Below, piece after piece: positions 27,177 through 36,675 of a DNA stretch of 64,000 nucleotides. The first letter of the stretch is position 1. Each line of letters opens with the position of its first letter. The notes under the pieces are model-generated. The model had not been told where the DNA came from, did not search any database, and was given only the letters and a program-made list of their open reading frames with translations. Source of the stretch: Cyclobacteriaceae bacterium. Its GTDB lineage: Bacteria; Bacteroidota; Bacteroidia; Cytophagales; Cyclobacteriaceae. The translations under genes were made by a program, and so were the position numbers. Location: assembly GCA_019638255.1 (NCBI GenBank), contig JAHBUD010000001.1, forward strand, positions 2,480,001 through 2,544,000, read 5' to 3'.

Positions 27177-27557
27177 CTATTTGTTGAGTACATCAGCGCG
27201 CACAGTTTCCACAACCCTTGCCACTTCTTTTCTTACCTGTTCGTCAATGCCATGATCATTCAGGGCTGCATCGAGGTGGCGTGCTATCGCATCAAAATGG
27301 ATATCACCGAGGCCATTACTTACCAGGTGGACGTGTGCCTTGCGCATGTCCTTCCCGGTAAATTTCACAGGCCCGCCTAGCGCCATCATCAGAAAGGCTT
27401 TCATCTTGCCACGCTGGATGTCCATGTTGGCACCTTCGAAGAAACTGTTCACGGTGTCATCGGCAATGACCTTATCGTAGAACCGGTCTACAATGTCATG
27501 AAGGGCATCGATGCCCCCGATTTTGCTGAATACATTGGCCAGGTGCTGATGTTCCAT
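27177..27557 (-). CDS. Group 1 truncated haemoglobin
   Basis: A 126-aa 2-on-2 globin (trHbN type). Markers: SKIGGIDALHDIVDRFYDKVIAD with the B-helix Phe-Tyr pair that contacts bound ligand, and MRKAHVHLVSNGLGDIHFDAIARHL with the proximal His of helix F. Such globins bind oxygen and nitric oxide and often detoxify NO. It starts 3 bp after the stop of a sigma-54 activator on the same strand, so it is the second gene of that operon, and NO or redox sensing is a reasonable theme. Confidence 0.93.
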   Translation of the reverse strand: MEHQHLANVFSKIGGIDALHDIVDRFYDKVIADDTVNSFFEGANMDIQRGKMKAFLMMALGGPVKFTGKDMRKAHVHLVSNGLGDIHFDAIARHLDAALNDHGIDEQVRKEVARVVETVRADVLNK

Positions 27558-27560
27558 GGT

Positions 27561-29468
27561 TTATTCTTTGGGTATTTTGATTCCTAATGCATTTATTCTG
27601 GAGCTAAGTGTGGAGGGCACCATTTGTAGCAGGGCTGCCGCACCATCCTTTCCGGATACTTTCCAGTTTGTGGCCTTGAGCGCACGGATGATATTCTGCT
27701 TTTCGAATTCCAGCAGTTCATCTTTTGTGAGAATGCGTTCCGTTTCAGATGCCGGTGCCTGGCTTATCGTTTTCGGACCTTCGAATACGAGCGTAGCGTT
27801 CAGATCGAGCACTCCATTTTGTGCCAGGATCACCGATCGCTCAATAATGTTCTGCAGTTCGCGGATATTGCCTGGCCAGGAGTATGCCTTCAGTTGTTGC
27901 TTCTGAATGTCAGTTAACGGATTCAGCTTTTTGCCCACGCGTTTGCTGAACCGGTTGATGAACGTATTGGCAATGAGCACCACATCGTCACCACGTTCGC
28001 GCAATGGAGGCACCTCAATGGGGAATACGTTAAGCCGGTAGTACAGATCTTCCCGGAATTTACCTTCCTTGCTCAACTCGAAAAGGTTGCGGTGGGTGGC
28101 GGCAATAATGCGAACATCTACCTTAATTGTTTTTGAACTTCCTACAGGTTCAAACTCGCTCTCCTGGATTACACGCAGCAACTTCACTTGTAAGTCAAGG
28201 GGAAGCTCACCAATTTCATCGAGGAAGATGGTGCCTCCGTGTGCGAGTTGGAAGCGTCCTTTGCGTTCCGCGGTGGCCCCGGTAAATGCACCTTTCGCGT
28301 GGCCGAAGAATTCGCTTTCAATCAGGGAGGCAGGTATGGCACCACAGTTCACTGTGATCATGGGTTTGTCTTTTCGTGTGCTGGTCATGTGAATGTGACG
28401 GGCCACAAGTTCCTTTCCGGTTCCTGTTTCACCATTGATCAGCACGGTTGCATCCGTGTGTGCCACCATGTAAACATTCTGCAGGAGGCGTTTCACCGGA
28501 TTACTTTCACCAACGAGCTGCGTGTTTTGTTTGATGTCCTCCAGTTCTTCGCGAAGGTATTCCGTCTGGTCGATCAGGTGCCTGATTTGCTCACCGGCTT
28601 CCACTTTTTCATCGTGACTGCGGAGTACCAACGTGTAGTATGTCTTGCCATCAAGTTCATACCGGCTTAATGTGCCTTCAGCTTCGAATGATTGTCCTGA
28701 CAATGAGTTCATTTCCAGTACGCCCGGTATCCATACGTAACCTTCTTCCGAATTTCTGCTGCCAAGCGTTTCAATCAATGTCAACAGTTTGCTTTTGCTG
28801 GCATCGGTGAGAAATCTGGAAATATGATTTGGGCTTCCTTTCTGATCCTCCAGTCCAAGTTGCGATTCGGCTGTTGAATTCAGCATTACGATCTGGCCGG
28901 TTTGGCTCAGGTTGATGAGCAGATCCTGCACTCCGTTGATCAGTCCGCGTAACTGGTTTTCTCTTTGTATGATTTCACGTTCACGCTTGAGGCGTTGCAG
29001 TTCACCTTCAGCGCGTGTTTTAATGATTCGGATAATGGTTGTTATGTCTTCTGTCAATTCCTGTGGCTGGCTGCTCATCAGCGCCACGCTTCCGATCACC
29101 TCGCCATTGTCATCGTGCAATGCAGCACCTACATAGCTGTCGCCTTTGAAACGATTGAGCATTTTGTGGTCGCGCGGGAAAAGCGCAAGGATGCTGCTTG
29201 AATAATGAACGATGGTAGAAGAGTTGATGACCTTTTCGCAGGGAGTGCCGTCAATCAGGTAGGTGAAATTGGTGACATAATCGCTGGTATGCCAGAAAGC
29301 CATAGTGGTCATGGAATTTTGTTCCCGGTGATATTCGGTCACCCATACACCATCTATTTCAAGGGCCTGGCTCATGCTTTTCACGAGCATCCGGAAGAAA
29401 TTCTCCCCTGTAAGCAGGGAGATGGATTCAAAGGATTGCCTGAACTGGTCGAGAGCGGTCAGTACCAT
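27561..29468 (-). CDS. Sigma-54-dependent transcriptional activator with GAF and PAS domains
   Basis: A 635-aa enhancer-binding protein. Order: GAF domain (about 10-155), coiled coil, PAS domain (about 175-285), AAA+ core with Walker A GETGTGKE (346-353), the sigma-54 contact loop GAFTGA (393-398) and Walker B (LDEIG, about 416-420), then a C-terminal Fis-like HTH (DGAAALLQMVPSTLSSRINALGI). It activates sigma-54 promoters when the GAF/PAS part is engaged, as in FhlA and NorR. The cotranscribed globin suggests a gas or redox ligand, but no ligand-binding residue can be proven here. A perfect inverted repeat lies 33 bp upstream of its ATG. Confidence 0.92.
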   Translation of the reverse strand: MVLTALDQFRQSFESISLLTGENFFRMLVKSMSQALEIDGVWVTEYHREQNSMTTMAFWHTSDYVTNFTYLIDGTPCEKVINSSTIVHYSSSILALFPRDHKMLNRFKGDSYVGAALHDDNGEVIGSVALMSSQPQELTEDITTIIRIIKTRAEGELQRLKREREIIQRENQLRGLINGVQDLLINLSQTGQIVMLNSTAESQLGLEDQKGSPNHISRFLTDASKSKLLTLIETLGSRNSEEGYVWIPGVLEMNSLSGQSFEAEGTLSRYELDGKTYYTLVLRSHDEKVEAGEQIRHLIDQTEYLREELEDIKQNTQLVGESNPVKRLLQNVYMVAHTDATVLINGETGTGKELVARHIHMTSTRKDKPMITVNCGAIPASLIESEFFGHAKGAFTGATAERKGRFQLAHGGTIFLDEIGELPLDLQVKLLRVIQESEFEPVGSSKTIKVDVRIIAATHRNLFELSKEGKFREDLYYRLNVFPIEVPPLRERGDDVVLIANTFINRFSKRVGKKLNPLTDIQKQQLKAYSWPGNIRELQNIIERSVILAQNGVLDLNATLVFEGPKTISQAPASETERILTKDELLEFEKQNIIRALKATNWKVSGKDGAAALLQMVPSTLSSRINALGIKIPKE

Positions 29469-29500
29469 ATTGCTTTGAGCTTTTGGGTTCGGATACTGCC

Positions 29501-29518
29501 TTTACGAATAATCGTAAA
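29501..29518. promoter_or_regulatory. Perfect inverted repeat upstream of the sigma-54 activator
   Basis: TTTACGA, 4-nt spacer ATAA, then TCGTAAA: a perfect 7-bp palindrome between the activator gene (minus) and the Dabb-domain gene (plus). Its position suits an operator or enhancer site for either gene. It is not followed by a T tract in either direction, so it is not a terminator. Confidence 0.45.
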
Positions 29519-29652
29519 ATTGGTTTTCGATTTTTCGCAATTTCCGGATTTTCATGAGTGTAATCCCCTGAATTCGGCTGATTTTGTACATTAATAATTG
29601 CGGCACGGTTATGTTGTACGCATGTCCGGTTTAACTTTTAAATTCTATAGCC

Positions 29653-30045
29653 ATGTACAAATTCATTTCAAAATCGATCATTTCATTACTGGTGTTTGTG
29701 TCTATTGCCTGTACTATGGATCGTACGGTTGGAGTAAAGCACCTGGTAATGTTTAAATTCAAGGAAGGAACTTCTCAGCAGCAGATTGACGAGTTCACGA
29801 AGGAGTTTGTCTCGCTGAAAGACCGGATTCCCGGCATTGTAGCTTTTGATTACGGTGTGAACAACAGCCCGGAAAAGCTGAACAATGGCTTCACACATAT
29901 CTATGCGATCTCCTTCAGTGATAACGAAGCCCGTGATACCTACCTTACCCATCCCGAACACGAGAAGTTTACAGAGTATGCTGGTGGCACCGGCATCATC
30001 CAGGAAGTATTTGTGCTGGATTACCCACCCATTGAGGCAAAGTAA
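29653..30045 (+). CDS. Dabb-domain (stress-responsive alpha/beta barrel) lipoprotein
   Basis: A 130-aa protein: lipoprotein-type signal (SIISLLVFVSIAC, Cys about 20) followed by a Dabb domain, a dimeric ferredoxin-like barrel, starting at VKHLVMFKFKEGTSQQQIDEF and including FTHIYAISFSDNEARDTYL and HPEHEKF. Dabb domains occur in small enzymes and stress proteins; a membrane-attached version in the periplasm has no assigned role. It is divergent from the sigma-54 activator and could be one of its targets. Confidence 0.85.
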   Translation: MYKFISKSIISLLVFVSIACTMDRTVGVKHLVMFKFKEGTSQQQIDEFTKEFVSLKDRIPGIVAFDYGVNNSPEKLNNGFTHIYAISFSDNEARDTYLTHPEHEKFTEYAGGTGIIQEVFVLDYPPIEAK

Positions 30046-30068
30046 GTGAATCAGTTAGCGCTGAGCGA

Positions 30069-31304
30069 CTACCATCGACTTAGTGCATCTCTTACTCTTT
30101 CAAGGCAGTAGGAACTTAGCTTTTCAAGTTCTGCCAAAGAAGCATGAGGTTGGGTAAGCATGTTTTCACTTTCAATTAATTCATTTTGCAACGCAAGGCG
30201 TTCTGGATCAATGAGCGCCTTTCGTTTCTGATAATCTTTGCTTATCCAACGATGAAGCATTTCTGCACGCCACCACAGCGAATCATCAGGTTGTGATGAT
30301 GGTTGTGAAAAACCATTAAGTGTATTCGTTCCCAGGAAGAATGGGATATAAATTGAAAGACAGGGGTGAGGGGTGCCGGTCAACCAGACGGTATGCGGGG
30401 CATTTGTTCGAATATTGGCAACCATGCTTCCTGTAGTGGAACTGGGATTAAGAAAACTGGTGGCATGCATGCACACCGAACCTGTATTTGCCTTTGATGG
30501 TTTGAACTTGTGATCTTCTATATTATGGGTTTGAAGTATTCGCATACAATCAGCTGCATCCAGTTGACCTTTTCGTTTCAGACTCAATTCGGTAGTACAT
30601 GCTTGGCGGGTGGCCGCGCGACCCACGGTGGTATACAACCAATCGGAATAGACTTTTTGAAAGCTGAAATTAGATTCACCATCCCACCAGCCTTTTTGTC
30701 TTGCAAACTCCTTCGCGTTCTCACTGTATTGTTCGGCAAATGTTGAAATGCTCAGCCGGTTAGAAATCGAGCGGATATCTTTCACTTTTTCGGTTACCCA
30801 CTCTTTGCCAGCGGTTTCCAATACCCACGCTTCGGTGGTATCAGCAATAAGGAAACTATTGTGGTAATAGAATTTTTTGTTCTTGTAACCTCCGCATGCA
30901 TTCTGTCCGTATAAAGCCAGCAATCCTGTAATGCAGTCAATTGCTTCCACAGCTGACTTGGCTCGCTCCAGCGCCAGCCTGAGCATATCCATTCCGGTTA
31001 GGCCGTTATTGTACTTTTCAAACTTTATTTTGGTGAACACCGCTTCATTGCCGATCACAACACCGTGTTCGTTCACACCCATTTCGGCACCCCACATTTG
31101 GAAGGGCTTTGATAGGATGCATTCATAAGTTTCGGAAACCTGGGGTATGGAAATGTAGGTACACCGAAGTGTTGATGTTGTATTGATCTTACGAGGGGTG
31201 TGCAAAACAGCCTGTGCTTCATCTGGCTCACGATCTGAATTTTTCGAGAACAGCACGGTGCTGTTGCGTGTAACCGTTGGCAGGGCTATAAAGGTGTCGC
31301 ACAT
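30069..31304 (-). CDS. C69-family peptidase, secernin-like
   Basis: A 411-aa Ntn-hydrolase. The N-terminus MCDTFIALPTVTRNSTVLFSK matches the C69 dipeptidase/secernin group, where Cys2 becomes the catalytic N-terminal residue after Met removal; the KNSDREPDEAQ segment is characteristic. No signal peptide, so it is cytoplasmic. It probably cleaves dipeptides or amides. It is 14 bp downstream of the T9SS repeat-protein gene and probably the last gene of that operon. Confidence 0.9.
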   Translation of the reverse strand: MCDTFIALPTVTRNSTVLFSKNSDREPDEAQAVLHTPRKINTTSTLRCTYISIPQVSETYECILSKPFQMWGAEMGVNEHGVVIGNEAVFTKIKFEKYNNGLTGMDMLRLALERAKSAVEAIDCITGLLALYGQNACGGYKNKKFYYHNSFLIADTTEAWVLETAGKEWVTEKVKDIRSISNRLSISTFAEQYSENAKEFARQKGWWDGESNFSFQKVYSDWLYTTVGRAATRQACTTELSLKRKGQLDAADCMRILQTHNIEDHKFKPSKANTGSVCMHATSFLNPSSTTGSMVANIRTNAPHTVWLTGTPHPCLSIYIPFFLGTNTLNGFSQPSSQPDDSLWWRAEMLHRWISKDYQKRKALIDPERLALQNELIESENMLTQPHASLAELEKLSSYCLERVRDALSRW

Positions 31305-31318
31305 TTAGAAAGCAGGTA

Positions 31319-34090
31319 TTATTGTTTTAATATCAATTTTGATTTGCTCTGTTGCTCAGTCCGTATTAAAACAATATAAAGACCTGCCTGAAATGTATTG
31401 CCGAATTCTATAACATCATTGGTTTTAACCAATTTATGAAATACTACTCTGCCCAATAAATCCATACATATAAATTCTGTATTGGCATTTCGGATTGATC
31501 CAATATTTATAGTGAAATTACTATTACTTGGGTTGGGGAATATTTCGATATCATCTGTGATTGAAGATTCATTATGGATGGATGTGATAAGCTGTTGATT
31601 TATAAGTGACAGTCCGATTGGATTCGATATGTTACCAAAAGAATGAAATACCGAATAACCAGTAGCATCTTTTCTGATACGATAAATTAAACCTTGTGTA
31701 TAATTGCTAGATCCGCCATTTCGAGTTACTCCAAACAGAAATTCTCCATAGGTAAGTTGAATCAATGGTGATGTCGGATTAGTTCCTGTATTTAGACTAA
31801 AATTATGCAAAACCTGAAAATTTGATCCATTGGAGTGAATGCTAAATATTGTTCCCCCATTAAAAGTTCCGCCCATTTCTGTTACACCCATTAATACGCC
31901 ATTTCGAATTTCTGATAATGCTGTGCTCGGACTGGTTCCATTACTTAAACTAAAGTCATGAAGTTTAGTGAATTCATTTCCGGATTTCGATATCTTAAAA
32001 ATTACACCAACGTTATTTATCCCTCCGCCAGAAGTTGTACCGTACAAGAAACCATCAGAACCTTCTATCAAAGACCCGTATGGATTTATGCCGCTTTCCA
32101 TGGATAGGTTCTTTAGAACAGTAAAGCCAGTACCGTTTTTGTCGATTTTGAAAATTACACCACCTCCGATTTGACCACCATATGTAGTGGTGCCATAAAG
32201 CTTTCCATCGGAGGCTTCCATTAAACCGGTGTAGGGGTGTGCGCCTCCATTTACTACATTTGCGAATTCATGGATAGTTTCGAAATCATCGGAATTAGTA
32301 TTAACTCGATAAATTACCCCTGATGATTGAGTTCCCCCTGAGGATGTCATTCCATAAATGTGTCTATCACTTCCATAAAGAATTGTCGGACTGTTTGGGC
32401 TCGCTCCGTTTGCACTTGAAAATTCAACTAAACGTTGAAATCTTCCATTTTTTGAAATTTTGTAGACTACCCCGCCACCAAATCGTCCACCTCGTTGAGT
32501 TGCTCCATAAATGTCACCAGCCTCAGTCATTATAGGAGCTGAAGTAGGTAAACAACCATTTAAGCAGGCACTATGAAGGATTGAGAATTGATTATTTGCT
32601 ACTTCAAACTTAAATATTGATCCTCCGTTATTAGGTCCGCCCAAGTTTGAACTTCCGTAAAGCGCTAAGTGTTCATCTAAGGCCATGAATTGATTCGGAT
32701 TTTTTGCCTCAGTTGGATCGAATTCATACAATGTTTTATAATTACCGCCATTTTGATCAATCTCATAAATTGTTCCGCTATTGTGGATTCCGCCTGTTAG
32801 TGTGTTGCCTATAATCTTTCCATTGGGAAGGGATAGTAAACTTGATGTCGGACCTCCTCCGGAAAATAAGTCTCCGAAAGTGAATATTTTTTCATAAGAG
32901 TTTTCGGATGGATTAATTCGAAATAGAACGCCCATTCCATAAATTCCTCCTGAACTTGCCGTTCCAAGTATATGTCCATCACTGGTCTTAATAAATTTTG
33001 ATCCGAACCATATTCCGTCATGATAATCGTTGATTTCTGGTCGGTGGACAATTTGGAAATCACTTCCGTCAAGTTTTAGACTATAAATCAGGCCATAAGA
33101 AAGGTTTCCGCCCGAATTTGTACCTCCATAAATTCTGCCATTAGTCGCTTCTAAAAGCTCGCTGGGTTCAGCGCCATTTTCCCCAGTGAATGAATGTAAT
33201 CGATAAAATTCATTTCCATCTTTACTAATTCTGTAAATAATTCCATTGCCATAAAATCCTCCTTTTCGTGTAGTTCCGTAATAAAAACCGTTGGAACATT
33301 CGATTAAACCTCCACCCGGTGATTCACCGTATTGTCCTGTGAAGTCAAACAATTTCTTAAATCCTGTGCCGTCTTTTTTAATCTTGAAAATAGTCCCTTG
33401 ATCATAATCCCCTCCTTTACTAGTAACCCCAATTATTTCATTATCAAGCGATTCAAATAAGTTGCCAACGGGCATATATCCGGACTCAATACTGAATTCA
33501 AAAATTTTGACCAATCTGTTGTAGTGAAAACTATATTGATAGATTACGCCTATATTATTTTTGCCTCCTGCCATTGATGCTCCATACAATGAACCATCAG
33601 AGGCTTTCAAAATACCTCCTACAGGGTGGAGATCTCTTTCAAAACTGTAATGATTCAACAGCTTGTCACCAGTGCTTGAGTCAATTGAGAAAACAGTTCC
33701 GCAACAATCAGTTCCCCCGCCAAAGGAAGCGCCTAATAGTCTAGGTTGTGTATTCAAGTCTTCTACTTTAAGTGTTTGCACTATTGGATTCGCAGGATTA
33801 TAGAATGCATTTCCTAATTGGGTGGCTGTAATCAAAGTGGATCCGGTACCTTGTATGATCAGCAAGTTTCCTTCAATCGTAGCAACTTCAGGGTTACTAC
33901 TAGTGTAAGATACGATGAGCCCTTGGGCATTTGTTTCAGCTTTAAGTAAGAAGGGTTGTTGTCCTAAAAACTGTGTTGGTATTGGATGAAAAGTTATGGA
34001 CTGATCGAGTTTCTGAGAATAGGCTAAAATCCATGTAAGTAGAAAGAAATGAGTAAAAACGAGCTTCATATAGGGTGAAAATAATTGCAA
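31319..34090 (-). CDS. T9SS-secreted protein with 14 GloVer-type repeats
   Basis: A 923-aa secreted protein. After a signal peptide it has an Ig-like domain (TSSNPEVATIEGNLLIIQG, bacterial Ig/MBG type), then 14 repeats of about 50-60 residues with the pattern (L/I)YGxTxxGGxxxxGxI(F/Y)(K/R)I, the GloVer (TIGR03803-like) repeat, and a C-terminal type IX sorting domain (EIFPNPSNSNFTINIG to SKLILKQ). The repeat count would fit two seven-bladed beta-propellers. It is expected on the cell surface or released, perhaps as an adhesin or binding scaffold. It is AT-richer than its neighbours by eye. It lies between the hydrolase and C69 genes with gaps of 4 and 14 bp, so it is part of their operon. Confidence 0.88.
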   Translation of the reverse strand: MQLFSPYMKLVFTHFFLLTWILAYSQKLDQSITFHPIPTQFLGQQPFLLKAETNAQGLIVSYTSSNPEVATIEGNLLIIQGTGSTLITATQLGNAFYNPANPIVQTLKVEDLNTQPRLLGASFGGGTDCCGTVFSIDSSTGDKLLNHYSFERDLHPVGGILKASDGSLYGASMAGGKNNIGVIYQYSFHYNRLVKIFEFSIESGYMPVGNLFESLDNEIIGVTSKGGDYDQGTIFKIKKDGTGFKKLFDFTGQYGESPGGGLIECSNGFYYGTTRKGGFYGNGIIYRISKDGNEFYRLHSFTGENGAEPSELLEATNGRIYGGTNSGGNLSYGLIYSLKLDGSDFQIVHRPEINDYHDGIWFGSKFIKTSDGHILGTASSGGIYGMGVLFRINPSENSYEKIFTFGDLFSGGGPTSSLLSLPNGKIIGNTLTGGIHNSGTIYEIDQNGGNYKTLYEFDPTEAKNPNQFMALDEHLALYGSSNLGGPNNGGSIFKFEVANNQFSILHSACLNGCLPTSAPIMTEAGDIYGATQRGGRFGGGVVYKISKNGRFQRLVEFSSANGASPNSPTILYGSDRHIYGMTSSGGTQSSGVIYRVNTNSDDFETIHEFANVVNGGAHPYTGLMEASDGKLYGTTTYGGQIGGGVIFKIDKNGTGFTVLKNLSMESGINPYGSLIEGSDGFLYGTTSGGGINNVGVIFKISKSGNEFTKLHDFSLSNGTSPSTALSEIRNGVLMGVTEMGGTFNGGTIFSIHSNGSNFQVLHNFSLNTGTNPTSPLIQLTYGEFLFGVTRNGGSSNYTQGLIYRIRKDATGYSVFHSFGNISNPIGLSLINQQLITSIHNESSITDDIEIFPNPSNSNFTINIGSIRNANTEFICMDLLGRVVFHKLVKTNDVIEFGNTFQAGLYIVLIRTEQQSKSKLILKQ

Positions 34091-34094
34091 AATA

Positions 34095-35228
34095 TCAAAA
34101 ACAAAGATTCCAAATTCCTCCGCGGTCTGACTGGGTGGTTTCTAAAAGTTCGCCATCGAAAATTAAGAAGGGTTGTCCGTCACTTCCAAGACCCCACAAC
34201 TCACCTCGAAGAAAAATATTTGCACCAATACGCGCTGATGTACTGGCTAATCTCCCGGGCAGGGCGTAACGAATCCAGGCCTCTTTCTCAGTAAGCTTAC
34301 CGATATCCAATTGATCAACATCTTCTGGTTCTTCTTTCCCATCATAGCCTTTCCAAGGCGTATCCATCGTATTGCTTCCTGCGCAATACGAATTAACCAA
34401 AACAACTTCTGCCTTTAATTCCTCTATTCGCTTATAACTTTCCGGATGCCACGAATCAGCACAAACCAAGATGGCCGTTTTTCCAATGACTAAATCAAAA
34501 ACATCTAATTTTTCAACTGGATATGCTGTAACGAATGGGAGTTCGCTACTAATAGGAAATGACTTTTTAATGATGGTTGAATCGATTGTGCCATCGGGAT
34601 AAAACACAAAACTTGTATTGTATAAGGGTTGTTTCGTATCGATTCCTATTTTGTTTTTGTTCATTATGTAAGGTCCGGGTAATACTATGGATCCTGCATT
34701 AATAGTTACCCCATATTCCTTTGCCAACGATGAAAATACCGAAGAGTAGATTTCAGCCATCTGAGGGGCTTTCATTTTAAAAAGGGTGGCGGCAAATCGA
34801 TCTTTCTCATTGCCACCTTTAAAGAAGCGTTGGATGAACTGAATCGGATTACTCAACACCATAGTCGTCATGGCACCGTTAATAGTAGCAGCTGTGCTTA
34901 CAGCTTTTTTTTCGTGTGAGATAACTAACCATGTTCCTAAATATTCGGGTAACAACACTACCGTGTTACTACTGAAGAAGCCGGAATTGCTAGCCTCTTC
35001 GAAATACAATTTTAATTTTTGATAGAAATGATTCTCGCTTTGATAATCGGTTGGTAACATATAAGGTTGAATGCCTACTATATTTTTTGAGCAGGAATCG
35101 CTTGTCGTTATAAATTCTATTGTATCGAGGTATGCCTGAGCGCGGACTTTTATGGGTTGTCTTCCGGTGTATGTCCAGATACCCCAGAAGATAAAAAGTA
35201 CAATTAATCCAATTAGAAACTTCTTCAT
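34095..35228 (-). CDS. Membrane-anchored carbon-nitrogen hydrolase (nitrilase superfamily)
   Basis: A 377-aa nitrilase-superfamily protein with all three catalytic positions: Glu95 (VLLPEYLG), Lys221 or Lys222 (IIKKSFPIS) and Cys256 (VCADSWHPESY). Unusually it starts with a hydrophobic signal anchor (KKFLIGLIVLFIFWGIW), so the domain faces the periplasm; most family members are cytoplasmic, exceptions being lipoprotein N-acyltransferases, which are far longer. It hydrolyses an amide or nitrile, or transfers an acyl group. Its ATG overlaps the amine-oxidase stop by 4 bp. Confidence 0.87.
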   Translation of the reverse strand: MKKFLIGLIVLFIFWGIWTYTGRQPIKVRAQAYLDTIEFITTSDSCSKNIVGIQPYMLPTDYQSENHFYQKLKLYFEEASNSGFFSSNTVVLLPEYLGTWLVISHEKKAVSTAATINGAMTTMVLSNPIQFIQRFFKGGNEKDRFAATLFKMKAPQMAEIYSSVFSSLAKEYGVTINAGSIVLPGPYIMNKNKIGIDTKQPLYNTSFVFYPDGTIDSTIIKKSFPISSELPFVTAYPVEKLDVFDLVIGKTAILVCADSWHPESYKRIEELKAEVVLVNSYCAGSNTMDTPWKGYDGKEEPEDVDQLDIGKLTEKEAWIRYALPGRLASTSARIGANIFLRGELWGLGSDGQPFLIFDGELLETTQSDRGGIWNLCF

Positions 35229-36586
35229 GAGTGTGATGAAGTATGAATGATTTCACTGGCCGCCCGCTCACCGGCACGAACAGCTCCTTCAATGTATCCA
35301 TACCAGATAGCCGATGTTTCGGTTCCGGCAAAGTGCAGGTGTCCTGTTGGTTCTGCCAGGGTACTATGAAAATTCGTCCAGGCACCGGTAGGGTAGATAC
35401 CCGCATAACAGCCTTTGCTCCAGGCTTCCTCAGCCCAACAATGATCTTTATAATGTAAGGGTTTACTTGCCTCCGCTCCGAAATAGTGTTCAAAAGTTTT
35501 CAAGGCTAATTCCTGGCGTTGTGCCTCAGGGAATGAAAAAAAATCTCGTGCCCGGTGTGCAATACAAAAGCCGAGTAATACACCATACTCGCCATGTGCG
35601 GGTGATGAATCGAACATGGTTTGGAATAATCCATGATCATCCGCCACTACTTGTCCGCTAAAGCCGGCTTCACGCCAAAAGGGTTTTTCATACACAGCAA
35701 ATATTTTCCCCACAATCCCCATCGATAGCTTGTCAAGCAGTTGTCGTTTTATCAAGGGTAGTTCTGGTGTGAACCGTATGGATGAAAGCAGTGTTGGGGG
35801 TATCGCCACTATAATCTTTTTGGCATTGAACTCACCGGCATCACTAACTACCATTGCATGATCAGTTTCCTGACGGATTTCACGTACCGGTGTTTGCAGC
35901 CGAATATGATCAATAAACGTTTTGGCCATGCGCTCGGCCAGTGGCTGCATGCCTCCCTTTAAGCGATGCTGTTGCGCACCATCTTTGATGCTGAGTAATA
36001 CATTGAGGCTGGTGCCGGAACGGATATAGAACAAGGCATGTAGCATGGATACCTCGTTCAGCTCGCAAGCATAAACCGTTTCCAGTCCGGCCCGAACTAC
36101 TTTATAGCAATTGTTCGTGAAGCAATGCTTTCGAACATAGGCTTCCAATGAAATGCTATCGAGTTGCTTGGCATTCTTGGCTTTCCAGGGAGTTTCTAGC
36201 GGGATTTTTTTTGCCATCCGCTCCAGCTTTTTCAGTACCCAATCAATGTTTATCAAACTGGCAACATCCATTTTAGGTATTAAGCCGATATAGGGTCTTA
36301 CAACTTTGTTCATGTCAAGCAGGTTTTGCCCTTCGTTGTAGGTTTCATACCACTCGATACCATACTCACGACATAACGCATACATGCGATCCTGTGTTGG
36401 ACCGATCCATTGACCACCTATATCAACATACTTACCATCTGAAAAAGTTTGCGTATGTGTTCGGCCACCAAGACGATCGCGTGCTTCGAGCAGCAGAAAC
36501 GTTTTACCTGCCTTTTGCAGGATTCGAGCGGCTGCCAAGCCAGAAAATCCACCCCCGATGATTATGCAATCAAAAATCTTAGCCAT
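35225..36586 (-). CDS. Flavin monoamine oxidase family protein
   Basis: A 453-aa FAD-dependent amine oxidase. Dinucleotide motif IIGGGFSGLAAARIL at the N-terminus, then LLEARDRLGGRTHTQ and GGQWIGPTQDRMYAL, and the C-terminal FAD motif LHFAGTETSAIWYGYIEGAVRAGERAA. It oxidises an amine to an imine, which hydrolyses to aldehyde and ammonia with release of hydrogen peroxide. No signal peptide. It is the first gene of a minus-strand operon with the nitrilase-like protein, the T9SS protein and the C69 peptidase. Confidence 0.93.
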   Translation of the reverse strand: MAKIFDCIIIGGGFSGLAAARILQKAGKTFLLLEARDRLGGRTHTQTFSDGKYVDIGGQWIGPTQDRMYALCREYGIEWYETYNEGQNLLDMNKVVRPYIGLIPKMDVASLINIDWVLKKLERMAKKIPLETPWKAKNAKQLDSISLEAYVRKHCFTNNCYKVVRAGLETVYACELNEVSMLHALFYIRSGTSLNVLLSIKDGAQQHRLKGGMQPLAERMAKTFIDHIRLQTPVREIRQETDHAMVVSDAGEFNAKKIIVAIPPTLLSSIRFTPELPLIKRQLLDKLSMGIVGKIFAVYEKPFWREAGFSGQVVADDHGLFQTMFDSSPAHGEYGVLLGFCIAHRARDFFSFPEAQRQELALKTFEHYFGAEASKPLHYKDHCWAEEAWSKGCYAGIYPTGAWTNFHSTLAEPTGHLHFAGTETSAIWYGYIEGAVRAGERAASEIIHTSSHS

Positions 36587-36646
36587 TGCAAAGCAATATA
36601 GCTAATTACATGTTCGGGAATAGGAGGCTATGCCATTGTAAATTTT

Positions 36647-36654
36647 TACTTTTG
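36647..36654 (+). promoter_or_regulatory. -7 box upstream of the class V enzyme gene
   Basis: TACTTTTG matches TAnnTTTG exactly and lies 21 bp before the preferred ATG at 36676, which also supports that start. A -33 partner is not clear. Confidence 0.4.
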
Positions 36655-36675
36655 CTTCCAGATAATATAAACATT

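Noticed and set aside
29603..29622. Sigma-54 -24/-12 promoter before the Dabb gene (CGGCAC then TTGT)
   Set aside because: The spacing is two bases too long and the -12 GC is missing, so it does not fit the strict sigma-54 pattern.
31319..34090. CRISPR-like or tandem DNA repeat array
   Set aside because: The periodicity is at protein level (GloVer repeats); the DNA copies are diverged and there are no constant spacers.
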